Program-made: the position numbers and the translations under genes
Assembly: GCA_934646865.1 (NCBI GenBank)
Contig: CAKUEU010000048.1
Location: 1-12,610, forward strand
From: an uncultured Collinsella sp.
GTDB lineage: Bacteria > Actinomycetota > Coriobacteriia > Coriobacteriales > Coriobacteriaceae
Reading direction: 5' to 3'
DNA length: 12,610 nucleotides
Notes under the pieces: generated by a model
Told to the model about the DNA's origin: nothing
The model's input: only the letters and a program-made list of their open reading frames with translations
The model's database searches: none
Part shown: one piece after another, positions 1 to 6,370 of the stretch
How the letters are laid out: the number at the start of each line of letters is the position of its first letter
Numbering within the stretch: position 1 is the first letter of the stretch

Positions 1-1029
1 CTGATCGAGGACGGCGCCGCCGACATCTGCATGATGGGCCGCGCCAACCTGTGCGATGCCGAGTTCTGCAACAAGGCAGCTGCCGGCAACGCCGACGAGA
101 TTCGCCCCTGCATCGGCTGCCTGCGCTGCCTGAACGGCATCATGTTTGGCAAGCGTATCTCCTGCACCGTTAACCCCGATGTCGAGCGCGACGAGGCCGG
201 CTACGAGCCTGCCGCCGAGGCCAAGAACGTGCTCGTCGTGGGCGCCGGTCCCGCGGGCATGGAGGCGGCCTTCATTGCCGCCAGGCGTGGCCACCACGTG
301 GTGCTCGTGGACAAGCAGGACGAGCCGGGCGGCGAGATGCGCATCGCGGCTGTTCCGCCGGCAAAGCAGGAGCTCACCCGCGTGATCAAGTATCAGTATC
401 GCCGTCTTGCCGAGGCCGGCGTGAAGTGCATCTTTGGTACCGAACTTTCGGCCGAGGACATTCAGCGTGACTACGCCGGGTACGAGGTCGTCCTGGCCTA
501 TGGTGCCGAGCCCGTCGCTCCGGCCTTTATGCAGAACTTTAAGCAGGTCATGACGGCTGACGACCTGCTGGGCGGCAACGCATTCCCGGGCAAGAAGATC
601 GTCATCGTGGGCGGCGGTACCGTCGGCTGCGAGACGGCTGACTACCTGGCCCCGCTGGTCAACGACCTGTCGCCGGCCAACCGCGACGTCACCGTCATCG
701 AGATGACCAAGACGCTCGCCGCCAACGAGGGCGGCGCTGGCCGCGCGGTGCTCATCACGCGCATGCTCTCTAAGGGCGTCCACGTGCTGACCGAGGCCAA
801 GGTGACCGAGATCACCGAGGACACCATCAGCTACGAGAAGGACGGCGAGATCCACACCATCACGGGTGCCGATACGCTGGTGCTGGCGATGGGCTACCGC
901 CCCAACACCAAGCTGGCCGACGACCTGGCTGCTGCCGGCGTTACCGCCCACGTGCTGGGCGACGCCAACAAGTGCGGCAACATCCGCGACGCCATCGGCG
1001 ACGGCTACAAAGTGGCCTGCGCCCTCTAG
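1..1029 (+). CDS. Old-yellow-enzyme family NADH:flavin oxidoreductase, C-terminal part (5' end outside window)
   Basis: The reading frame is open from base 1, so the N-terminal flavin TIM barrel lies upstream of the window; 342 codons remain. Visible are the barrel end (MMGR), then a cluster-binding set Cys37-x2-Cys40-x2-Cys43-x11-Cys55 (window codon numbers), typical of the [4Fe-4S] site of 2,4-dienoyl-CoA reductase (FadH), 2-enoate reductase and BaiCD/BaiH-like enzymes. A first dinucleotide-binding motif GAGPAG is at codons 81-86 (FAD) and a second, GGGTVG, at 204-209 (NAD(P)H). Family knowledge: electrons pass from NAD(P)H through FAD and the cluster to FMN, which reduces an activated C=C bond. 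The substrate cannot be read from this part; enoates, dienoyl-CoA or steroid/bile-acid enones are all possible. The cytoplasmic location is inferred from the absence of membrane segments. The family call is secure; the exact enzyme is not. Confidence 0.9.
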   Translation: MIEDGAADICMMGRANLCDAEFCNKAAAGNADEIRPCIGCLRCLNGIMFGKRISCTVNPDVERDEAGYEPAAEAKNVLVVGAGPAGMEAAFIAARRGHHVVLVDKQDEPGGEMRIAAVPPAKQELTRVIKYQYRRLAEAGVKCIFGTELSAEDIQRDYAGYEVVLAYGAEPVAPAFMQNFKQVMTADDLLGGNAFPGKKIVIVGGGTVGCETADYLAPLVNDLSPANRDVTVIEMTKTLAANEGGAGRAVLITRMLSKGVHVLTEAKVTEITEDTISYEKDGEIHTITGADTLVLAMGYRPNTKLADDLAAAGVTAHVLGDANKCGNIRDAIGDGYKVACAL

Positions 1030-1036
1030 TCAACCT

Positions 1037-1087
1037 CTTGGTGCAAAGGGGGCAGGTTACTTTGCACCAAGTTGGTGCATGTAAACC
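1037..1087. repeat. Inverted repeat with two competing hairpins after the oxidoreductase gene
   Basis: CTTGGTGCAAAG (1037-1048) and CTTTGCACCAAG (1060-1071) are perfect 12-bp arms around an 11-nt loop. The right arm can instead pair with a third copy, TTGGTGCA (1072-1079), across a single base, with weaker pairing continuing out to GGTT (1055-1058) and AACC (1084-1087). No T run follows on the plus strand, so it is not a standard terminator. It starts 8 bp after the stop codon. Confidence 0.7.
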
Positions 1088-1122
1088 TGACGCCGATGCG
1101 CTGCGTGTTGCTCGTTGGAGAT

Positions 1123-1154
1123 GCCCCGTCTGCGTTTTGCGGATGGGGCGTTTT
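1123..1154 (+). terminator. Probable intrinsic terminator
   Basis: GCCCCGTC (1123-1130) pairs with GATGGGGC (1142-1149), 8 bp with one G-T pair and an 11-nt loop, followed by GTTTT. It separates the oxidoreductase gene from the toxin-antitoxin genes. Confidence 0.55.
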
Positions 1155-1161
1155 CCCTCTG

Positions 1162-1217
1162 TTCTGATCTGTCTTTATTCCGTGTATGATAATGTATAGA
1201 TAACGTCATACAGGAGG
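1162..1217 (+). promoter_or_regulatory. Promoter, inverted-repeat operator and RBS of the toxin-antitoxin operon
   Basis: A candidate -10 TATGAT (1185-1190) lies 17 bp after a weak -35 TTCTGA (1162-1167). An inverted repeat GTATGA (1184-1189) / TCATAC (1206-1211) begins within the -10 element and ends just before the Shine-Dalgarno AGGAGG (1212-1217). An operator covering the -10 and start site is the expected place for autorepression by the RHH domain of the first gene. The promoter call is weak; the inverted repeat and RBS are directly seen. Confidence 0.4.
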
Positions 1218-1223
1218 CTGAAA

Positions 1224-1712
1224 ATGAGTGCGTCAGTTTTGAGCGTTCGAGTAGATGCGGCAATTAAGGAATCGTTTGCCGAGCTTTGCGAAGAGCTCGG
1301 CATGACGTCCTCCGTTGCAGTCAATATGTTTATGCGTCAGATGCTGCGGGAGCGTTCTCTTCCGTTTATTCCTTCACTTTCGGTCGATAAGGAAGAAGAA
1401 CGGTCTGGCATTTTGACTATTGAGGAAATCAAAACCGCCGTAGTCTCGGCCGCGCGCAGTCGGGAGGCGATTCAATCAGTTACGCTGTTCGGTTCGTACG
1501 CCAGATGCGATGCACATGACGGCAGCGATATTGACCTGCGCATAGAGCTTGACCCGACAATGACGTTCGGGTTGTTTGCCCTCTCTTCCTTTGGAGAGGA
1601 AATCAAAGAGGCCACGGGCAAAAACGTTGATGTAGTTTCGAGTGAGCAGCTGCGCGAAGAGTTCGCGCAGGCAATCGCCAAGGAGGGCGTGGTGCTCTAT
1701 GTTCGCCCGTAA
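1224..1712 (+). CDS. mntA: Antitoxin: RelB/DinJ-like RHH domain fused to MNT nucleotidyltransferase (MntA-like)
   Basis: 162 aa. Residues 1-50 look like a RelB/DinJ ribbon-helix-helix antitoxin: a short basic strand (SVRVDAAIKE), two helices, and the family ending of the type FMRQMLRERSLPF. Residues 65-160 form a minimal nucleotidyltransferase with the exact GSx10DxD signature: Gly90-Ser91, Asp102 and Asp104, with Asp136 a candidate third carboxylate. Family knowledge: MntA inactivates the HEPN toxin HepT by AMPylating a tyrosine next to the RNase motif; DinJ-type RHH domains dimerise and bind their own operator. The fusion is longer than usual MntA proteins (about 100-140 aa). It overlaps the next gene by 14 bp, which indicates translational coupling. 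ATG with AGGAGG 6 bp upstream sets the start. Codons end in A/T more often than in neighbouring genes, suggesting horizontal transfer. The domain calls are firm; the AMPylation role is inferred from the pairing. Confidence 0.85.
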   Translation: MSASVLSVRVDAAIKESFAELCEELGMTSSVAVNMFMRQMLRERSLPFIPSLSVDKEEERSGILTIEEIKTAVVSAARSREAIQSVTLFGSYARCDAHDGSDIDLRIELDPTMTFGLFALSSFGEEIKEATGKNVDVVSSEQLREEFAQAIAKEGVVLYVRP

Positions 1713-2064
1713 ATCAGATGTGCAGCGCGCTCAAGAAATCCTTGAAGCGATCGATGAGACGAACAAAAGGATCAGGGCGTTCGACGTTACTGAGAGCGAC
1801 TTTCTCTACGGCGATGACATCAAAGCCCGAACGCTCGCTGATTCACTTCTTATGTGCGCTCTGAGGGTGACGGAAGAGGCGGGTAAGCTATCCGAGAAGG
1901 CGCAGCGGCTTCATCCCGAAATTGAGTGGCGTGGCATCGTTGGAATGAGAAATTACCTTGCGCACGATTACGGCAATGTCGATCGGGCGGTTGTGTGGGA
2001 TGCGGTGACCTCGGAGTTCCCAGCGCTTGCAAGGGTTTGCCATCAGATTATCGACGAGTCCTAA
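1699..2064 (+). CDS. hepT: HepT-like HEPN toxin (DUF86 family ribonuclease)
   Basis: 121 aa, helical, the usual size of HepT. The catalytic HEPN motif RX4HXY is intact: Arg84-Asn85, His89 and Tyr91 (RNYLAHDY). In characterised MntA-HepT systems Arg and His cleave RNA and the Tyr is the residue AMPylated by the partner nucleotidyltransferase. The start is ATG 1699, inside the end of the antitoxin gene and 12 bp after AAGGAGG (1680-1686); an earlier in-frame ATG at 1642 would add 19 residues of out-of-frame antitoxin sequence unlike HepT. It is co-transcribed with the upstream antitoxin. The target RNA cannot be seen from sequence. A complete motif argues that the toxin is active and not decayed. 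Confidence 0.85.
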   Translation: MFARKSDVQRAQEILEAIDETNKRIRAFDVTESDFLYGDDIKARTLADSLLMCALRVTEEAGKLSEKAQRLHPEIEWRGIVGMRNYLAHDYGNVDRAVVWDAVTSEFPALARVCHQIIDES

Positions 2065-2088
2065 AACAGGCGTTGCACCATTTCTAGC

Positions 2089-2128
2089 AAAAAAGCGGCG
2101 GCTGCCCTGTGTTGGGCAGCCGCCGCTT
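2089..2128 (-). terminator. Strong intrinsic terminator of the minus-strand isomerase gene, probably bidirectional
   Basis: A perfect 15-bp stem runs from AAGCGGCGGCTGCCC (2093-2107) to GGGCAGCCGCCGCTT (2114-2128), with a 6-nt loop. Six A residues (2089-2094) precede it, giving a U6 tract in the minus-strand transcript. It lies between the ends of two convergent genes, so it can also stop the toxin-antitoxin transcript. Confidence 0.85.
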
Positions 2129-2152
2129 GCGTTTAGCTGCGATGGGTCGCGA

Positions 2153-2794
2153 TTAGAGGCCCAGGAGCTCCTTGACCTTGGCGATGATGGCCTCGTCGGT
2201 GGCGTTGGCGAAGAAGTACTCCTGGAAGTGCTCGCCAGCCAGGGCGCCCTTGACCAGGTCCTGGTCGATCTCGCCCAGGACGTCGACGAGCGGACGCATG
2301 GTCACAGCGCGGACGCCGTCGAGGATCTTCTTGTTGCGCTGCTCGGGCTCGACGCGCTCGGCAGGATAGCCGTTGCCCGAACCAAAGCCAAAGAGCTTCT
2401 CGAAGGTGTACTCGAGGTTGAGCTCCTGGCCCCAGCCGTTCTTGAGGGCGAAGGGCATGGCGACGGCGTTGCCATCGTTGACCTGAGCGAAGGTGTAGGC
2501 GTCCAGCGGGTCGGCGACGTGGCCGCAGAGCACGCCGGGGAAGGAGTTGCAGGCGAGCATGGCGCCCTCGCCGGTGCCGCAGCCGGTCACGACGTAGTCG
2601 GCAGCGCCGGAGTTGAGCAGCACGGCGGCAAGGATGCCGTTCTGCACGTAGGTGAGCGGCTTAGAGTCGGCGTCGGCATACATGCCGTAGTTAAAGACGG
2701 TGTGGCCCATGGGCTCGACAACCTTCTTGAGGGCAGCCTCGATCATGGGGTTCTTGGAGTTCTGAGAGTTCTCGTTGATGAGAGCGATCTTCAT
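2153..2794 (-). CDS. RpiB/LacAB-fold sugar isomerase, DhuI-like (unsaturated uronate / deoxy-sugar acid isomerase)
   Basis: 213 aa, longer than true ribose-5-phosphate isomerase B (about 150 aa), with an extra C-terminal region. The N-terminus MKIALINENSQ and the core GCGTGEG at 71-77 with Cys72, in the position of the RpiB active-site Cys (CGTG), define the family. The usual phosphate-sugar motifs of RpiB are altered, which fits a non-phosphorylated substrate. Members of this longer subgroup include streptococcal DhuI, which isomerises 4-deoxy-L-threo-5-hexosulose uronate; the partner dehydrogenase DhuD is an SDR. Here an SDR gene lies directly upstream on the same strand, supporting that reading. 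AGGAAGG (2804-2809 on the plus strand as CCTTCC) sits 9 bp before ATG 2794. A long hairpin repeat fills the leader. It ends at a strong terminator. The family is secure, the substrate inferred. Confidence 0.8.
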   Translation of the reverse strand: MKIALINENSQNSKNPMIEAALKKVVEPMGHTVFNYGMYADADSKPLTYVQNGILAAVLLNSGAADYVVTGCGTGEGAMLACNSFPGVLCGHVADPLDAYTFAQVNDGNAVAMPFALKNGWGQELNLEYTFEKLFGFGSGNGYPAERVEPEQRNKKILDGVRAVTMRPLVDVLGEIDQDLVKGALAGEHFQEYFFANATDEAIIAKVKELLGL

Positions 2795-2819
2795 TGCGAA
2801 ATACCTTCCTATTTCTAAC

Positions 2820-2881
2820 TTGCGGTGAAATACGGACCGTTTGCCTGATAGAAGCCAAAATCAATCCCTATTTCACCGCAA
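2820..2881. repeat. Hairpin repeat, family TTGCGGTGAAATA, copy 1
   Basis: The left arm TTGCGGTGAAATACGGA (2820-2836) and right arm TCCCTATTTCACCGCAA (2865-2881) pair at 16 of 17 positions, with one C-C mismatch, around a 28-nt loop. Two further copies are at 11460-11542 and 12312-12378. This copy lies in the leader of the isomerase gene, about 10 bp before its Shine-Dalgarno, and after the end of the SDR gene. It could act as a transcript processing or stability element there. Confidence 0.85.
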
Positions 2882-2966
2882 CTCATAAATGAACGACTGG
2901 GAGAAAGCCGATGTGGGCAGTTGCGGCGAGGGTGCGTGAGGTGCGTCAGCTCGCCGCGAAAGAGGA

Positions 2967-3021
2967 GGGCATAGGCCTTTTGGCCATGCCCGACGAATGA
3001 GCCGCGAGATGGCGTGGCTCA
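2967..3021 (-). terminator. Two hairpins after the SDR gene, possible attenuator or weak terminator
   Basis: TGAGCC (2998-3003) pairs with GGCTCA (3016-3021). GGGCAT-A-GGCC (2967-2977) pairs with GGCCATGCCC (2982-2991) with one bulged A and a TTTT loop. Neither is followed by a clean U tract on the minus strand, so full termination is doubtful. They lie in the 239-bp gap between the SDR and isomerase genes; no coding sequence is seen there. Confidence 0.35.
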
Positions 3022-3033
3022 CGCGGCCGCAGC

Positions 3034-3843
3034 CTACTGGGGCTGTTTGCCGATGTAAGCCAGAATTCCGCCGTCGACGTAGAGGATGTGGCCGTTGACG
3101 AAGTTCGAGGCATCGGAGGCCAGGAACACGGCGGGGCCCTTCAGATCCTCGGGCGTGCCCCAACGGGCGGCCGGGGTCTTGGCGATGATGAACTGGTCAA
3201 ACGGGTGACGGCTGCCGTCGGGCTGCGTCTCGCGCAGCGGCGCAGTCTGCGGCGTGGCGATGTAGCCAGGCCCAATACCGTTGCACTGGATATTGGCCTC
3301 GCCAAACTCAGAGCAGATGTTCTTGGTGAGCATCTTCAGACCACCCTTGGCGGCAGCGTAGCCGGCGATGGTCTCGCGACCAAGCTCACTCATCATCGAG
3401 CAGATGTTGATGATCTTGCCGTGACCCTTGGCGATCATGCCGGGCAGGCAGGCCTTGGACACGATAAACGGCGCGTTGAGGTCGATGTCGACGACGCGAC
3501 GGAAGTCCTCGGCGCTCATCTCGAGCATGGGGGTGCGCTGGATAACGCCAGCGTTGTTAATCAGAATGTCGGGCGTGGTGCCAAAGTCGGCCTCGATCTT
3601 GGAGATGAGCTCGGCGACGACGGCCTCGTCGGTAACATCGGCCACGTAGCCGTGAGCCTCAAAGCCCAGCTCGCGGTAGTGCTTCTCGGCCTCGGCGACC
3701 TTGTCGGCGTGACGCGCGTTAAAGGCGATCTTGGCGCCGGCCTCGCCGAGCGCCTCGGCAATGGCCATACCAATGCCGTAGGTGGCGCCGGTTACGAGCG
3801 CGACCTTGCCATCCAGGCGGAAGCTGTCCATAAGATCAGACAT
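3034..3843 (-). CDS. SDR-family sugar-acid dehydrogenase (gluconate 5-dehydrogenase / KduD / DhuD-like)
   Basis: 269 aa classical short-chain dehydrogenase: TGATYGIG at 18-25 (cofactor loop), NNAG 96-99, catalytic Ser149, Tyr162 and Lys166 (YAAAK), and a C-terminus NGHILYVDGGILAYIG typical of proteins annotated as gluconate 5-dehydrogenase. The family interconverts keto sugar acids and hydroxy acids with NAD(P)H; beside an RpiB-type isomerase the best fit is DhuD/KduD-type reduction of a diketo-deoxy uronate to 2-keto-3-deoxygluconate. Beta-strand 2 ends in FNAR rather than Asp, which could allow NADPH. The start chosen is ATG 3843, preceded by GAAAGGA at 5 bp; the frame is open to 3870 but the extra ATG has no RBS. 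It lies downstream of the GntR gene with no terminator between them. Substrate uncertain; 5-ketogluconate is the main alternative. Confidence 0.85.
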   Translation of the reverse strand: MSDLMDSFRLDGKVALVTGATYGIGMAIAEALGEAGAKIAFNARHADKVAEAEKHYRELGFEAHGYVADVTDEAVVAELISKIEADFGTTPDILINNAGVIQRTPMLEMSAEDFRRVVDIDLNAPFIVSKACLPGMIAKGHGKIINICSMMSELGRETIAGYAAAKGGLKMLTKNICSEFGEANIQCNGIGPGYIATPQTAPLRETQPDGSRHPFDQFIIAKTPAARWGTPEDLKGPAVFLASDASNFVNGHILYVDGGILAYIGKQPQ

Positions 3844-3863
3844 AGCGATCCTTTCAAAAGAAA

Positions 3864-3976
3864 CGTTCATCTATATAAGTCTTGCTTCTAATACAAGCTC
3901 AGTATAGGAGAAGTGAAGGAATTAACGCCCCTATTCTCCTAAAAATAGGTGAACGTTCACTTTTAAAAGGTGAACG
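3864..3976 (-). promoter_or_regulatory. SDR upstream region with GGTGAACG operators
   Basis: A perfect 12-bp palindrome GTGAACGTTCAC (3949-3960) carries GGTGAACG at 3948-3955; a second GGTGAACG starts exactly 21 bp later (3969-3976). A degenerate half-site AACGTTCATC lies at 3862-3871 near the start codon. An 8-bp inverted repeat TAGGAGAA/TTCTCCTA is at 3905-3912 and 3934-3941. The only plausible minus-strand -10 is TATACT (3901-3906 complement), with no good -35. The same palindrome core occurs at 10835-10846. Confidence 0.55.
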
Positions 3977-4002
3977 GTTGAAATTGGTTGTTGCGATGCC
4001 CT

Positions 4003-4695
4003 CTACTCGCTTTTCGCCTGTGCGCCTTCCGCGATCATGTTGCGGTTGTAGACCAGGTGCAGATACATCGCGTCGTGCGCGGCGGTGGGGTTGCGTGCGG
4101 CGATGGCGTCGGCCACGCCGCGGTGCGTGCGGATGGTCTCCTCGACGAGCTTTTTGCCCGTTACGTCGATAAAGAGGGGAACGGATGCCTTGAGCACGCC
4201 CATCAGGCGGGGAACGACGAGGTTGCCGCAGCTCTCGGCAATGGCGTTGTGGAATGCGGTGTCGGCGGCGGAGTAATCCTCGCCGGCCTCGGCCAGGCGC
4301 TGGGACTCATCGCAGAGCTCGCGGATGCACATAATCTGGTCTTCGGTTGCGTGCTCGGCGGCCATGCTGGCCATCTGCGGCTCGATCATAAAGCGCACCT
4401 CGAGCAGGTCGCGCGCCAGACGCTGCTTGTCATCGATAAAGGTAAAGCCCAACGGGTCCTCGGCAACGCCGGGGTTGGACGCTACGTACGTACCCGACCC
4501 CTGCTTAATGCGCACGATGTTGCGCGACTGCAGGAGCTTCATGGCTTCGCGCACGGTGCTTCGGCCGGCTCCTAGGCGCTCAACCAGCACGGCTTCCTTG
4601 GGCAAGCGATCGCCCTGGCCAAGGTTCTCGTCCAGGATCAGTTGAATGATTTTATCAGCAATCTGCTCGGGGAGTCCCGACTCGGCTCGTGCCAC
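4003..4695 (-). CDS. GntR-family transcriptional regulator, FadR/FCD subfamily
   Basis: 230 aa. An N-terminal winged helix-turn-helix spans about 8-72 (DRLPKEAVLVERLGAGRSTV region, wing QGSGTYV). A C-terminal FCD ligand domain spans about 90-220, with the metal-site pattern Asp145-x3-His149, His191 and His213. FCD regulators typically bind sugar acids or other carboxylates and repress adjacent catabolic genes. It is transcribed away from the GntP permease, whose promoter region holds repeated ATCAGA-type sites, and it reads toward the SDR and isomerase genes with no terminator between. The start is GTG 4695 with GAGGT 5 bp upstream; the nearest upstream ATG runs into a stop after two codons. 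The likely effector is an aldonate, uronate or 2-keto-3-deoxy acid handled by the neighbours. Confidence 0.88.
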   Translation of the reverse strand: MARAESGLPEQIADKIIQLILDENLGQGDRLPKEAVLVERLGAGRSTVREAMKLLQSRNIVRIKQGSGTYVASNPGVAEDPLGFTFIDDKQRLARDLLEVRFMIEPQMASMAAEHATEDQIMCIRELCDESQRLAEAGEDYSAADTAFHNAIAESCGNLVVPRLMGVLKASVPLFIDVTGKKLVEETIRTHRGVADAIAARNPTAAHDAMYLHLVYNRNMIAEGAQAKSE

Positions 4696-4714
4696 GTTTC
4701 ACCTCATGTCTAAG

Positions 4715-4925
4715 AATTCATCAGAGCTATTCTAGCCCATCAACGATGGGGTGCAGGTCGCTGCTCCCACGATCGACGAACAATATCTACCGTTCACCGC
4801 CAAAAACCGACCGTTTGCTAAAATACATCAGATGTATTTTAAAAAAGTTTCCCTTTGAAACATCAGACCTATTTGAAAAACCGCTATAGTCGTAGGCGAA
4901 TTCAAAAGGTCTGATGAATTGGAGG
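4715..4925. promoter_or_regulatory. Divergent gntR-gntP control region with repeated ATCAGA sites
   Basis: The motif AATTCATCAGA is at 4715-4725 and inverted (TCTGATGAATT) at 4910-4920. CATCAGACCT (4861-4870) and AGGTCTGATG (4907-4916) are perfect 10-bp inverted arms. A perfect palindrome with 11-bp arms and one central base spans 4819-4841 and contains ACATCAGATGT. A candidate -10 TATAGT (4885-4890) for the permease lies between the paired arms. One GGTGAACG half-site occurs in reverse at 4791-4798. The RBS GGAGG is at 4921-4925. These are the likely binding sites of the adjacent FCD regulator; the -35 is unclear. Confidence 0.6.
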
Positions 4926-4929
4926 AAAG

Positions 4930-6291
4930 ATGTCAGACCCAACGTTTATGGCAGACCCCACCAGGCTCGTCATCGCCGCCATCGTGGGCATCGCGCTGCT
5001 GCTTGCGCTCATCATCAAGTTCAAGCTGCACCCCGTGCTGTCGATGATGGTCTCGGCGCTTGCGATCGGCATCGGCGCGGGCATGCCGCTCGATTTGGTG
5101 GCAGACACCGTCACCAAGGGCGTGGGCACCACGCTGCAAAACATCGCCTTGCTCATTGGCCTGGGATCGATGTTTGGTCAGATCCTGGAGGAGAGCGGCG
5201 GCGCCAAGAAGATCGCCCAGACCTTTATCGATACCTTCGGTCAGGGGCACTCCAGCTGGGCGCTGGGCATCACCGGCCTGGTCATCGGCACCACGGTGTT
5301 CTTTGAGGCTGGCGTGGTCGTGCTGATCCCGCTCGCGTTTAGCGTGGCATCGCAGACCAAGAAGTCGACCCTCTACTACGGCATCGCCCTGCTCGCGGGA
5401 CTGGCAGCCGGCTATGCGTTCGTGCCGCCTTCGGCCGGCTCGGTTCTGGTCGCCGGCACGCTCGGTGTCGACCTGGGCACCATGATCCTCGTCGGTATCC
5501 CCACCGCCTTTGTCGCCATGGCCGTCGCCGGCGTCGTCTGGGGCCGCAACGTGGGTGGCCGCATCTTTACGGACGTCCCCGAGCACTTCACCTCTGCCGA
5601 GGGTGCGAGCGACGACAAGGAGCTTCCCTCCTTTGGCATGGTGCTCGCGATCGTGCTCACGCCGCTTTGCCTGATTCTGCTGGGCACGCTGTCCTCGTAC
5701 ATTCCCATGCCCGAGCAGGTCGCCTCGATCCTCGCCTTCCTGGGCAAGCCGTTCGTTGCCCTCACCATCGCCACGCTCATCGCCATGTATCTGCTGGGTG
5801 CCCGTCGCGGCTACTCCGGTGCCGAGCTCAAGGCCCTGCTCGACCGCTCGCTTAAGCCCGTCGGCATGATCTTGCTGGTCATCGCCTGCGGCGGCGTCAT
5901 CCGCTGGATGCTGCAGGACTGCGGCCTGGGCCAGGTCATCGGCCCCGTGCTCGAGAGCTGCCCGCTTCCGCTCGTGGTCGTTGGCTTTCTCATCGCCGCG
6001 CTCGTCCGCGCCTCGGTCGGTAGCTCCATCGTGTCCATGACCATGGCTTCGGGCATCATGGCCGCCATGCCTGCGGTCGCTGGCGCTTCGGTGCTCATGC
6101 GCGCTGCCATCTGCCTTGCCATCTGCGGCGGCGCCACGGCTCTTTCGCACGTCAACGATGCCGGCTTCTGGATGTGCTCTTCGTTCCTGGAGATTGACGA
6201 GAAGACCACCCTCAAGTCCTGGACCATCATGGAGACAATCATCGGTCTTACGGGCCTCGCCTGCGCCCTGGTGATCTCGTTCTTCGCCTAA
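4930..6291 (+). CDS. GntP-family gluconate/aldonate:H+ symporter
   Basis: 453 aa integral membrane protein with about 12 hydrophobic segments from residue 13 on, the normal length for GntP (TC 2.A.8). Recognisable are the N-terminal tandem helices, the stretch GTTVFFEAGVVVLIPLAF near 120-137, VPPSAGSVLVAG near 160, and the C-terminal ALSHVNDAGFWM near 397. These match the GntP/GntT/YjhF pattern for inner-membrane proton-coupled import of gluconate or related sugar acids. ATG 4930 follows GGAGG by 4 bp. It is divergent from the GntR regulator and 79 bp before the dehydratase gene, with no terminator between, so the two plus-strand genes probably share a transcript. The E. coli pair yjhF (GntP) and yjhG (dehydratase) is a direct parallel. 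Substrate not determinable from sequence. Confidence 0.93.
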   Translation: MSDPTFMADPTRLVIAAIVGIALLLALIIKFKLHPVLSMMVSALAIGIGAGMPLDLVADTVTKGVGTTLQNIALLIGLGSMFGQILEESGGAKKIAQTFIDTFGQGHSSWALGITGLVIGTTVFFEAGVVVLIPLAFSVASQTKKSTLYYGIALLAGLAAGYAFVPPSAGSVLVAGTLGVDLGTMILVGIPTAFVAMAVAGVVWGRNVGGRIFTDVPEHFTSAEGASDDKELPSFGMVLAIVLTPLCLILLGTLSSYIPMPEQVASILAFLGKPFVALTIATLIAMYLLGARRGYSGAELKALLDRSLKPVGMILLVIACGGVIRWMLQDCGLGQVIGPVLESCPLPLVVVGFLIAALVRASVGSSIVSMTMASGIMAAMPAVAGASVLMRAAICLAICGGATALSHVNDAGFWMCSSFLEIDEKTTLKSWTIMETIIGLTGLACALVISFFA

Positions 6292-6370
6292 TCGCAAGCC
6301 AGCGCTTCACATCAGCACGTCACATCAATCGATACCAAACCAAGTAAGCCTTAAACCAAAGGAGTACACC

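Noticed and set aside
2153..2794. Ribose-5-phosphate isomerase B of the pentose phosphate pathway
   Set aside because: About 60 residues too long, altered phosphate-binding region, and located in a sugar-acid cluster.
2027..2818. 263-codon plus-strand frame overlapping the isomerase
   Set aside because: Antisense to the RpiB-type gene and passes through a strong terminator hairpin.
3088..3891. 267-codon open frame on the plus strand
   Set aside because: Antisense to the SDR gene, which has all catalytic motifs in order.
2834..4818. GACCGTTTGC in the copy-1 hairpin loop (about 2835) and in the gntR-gntP gap (about 4809)
   Set aside because: A single 10-base match without symmetry or consistent position; could be chance.
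4933..6297. 454-codon open frame on the minus strand
   Set aside because: Antisense shadow of the GntP gene, rich in D, H, R and G, with no recognisable domain.
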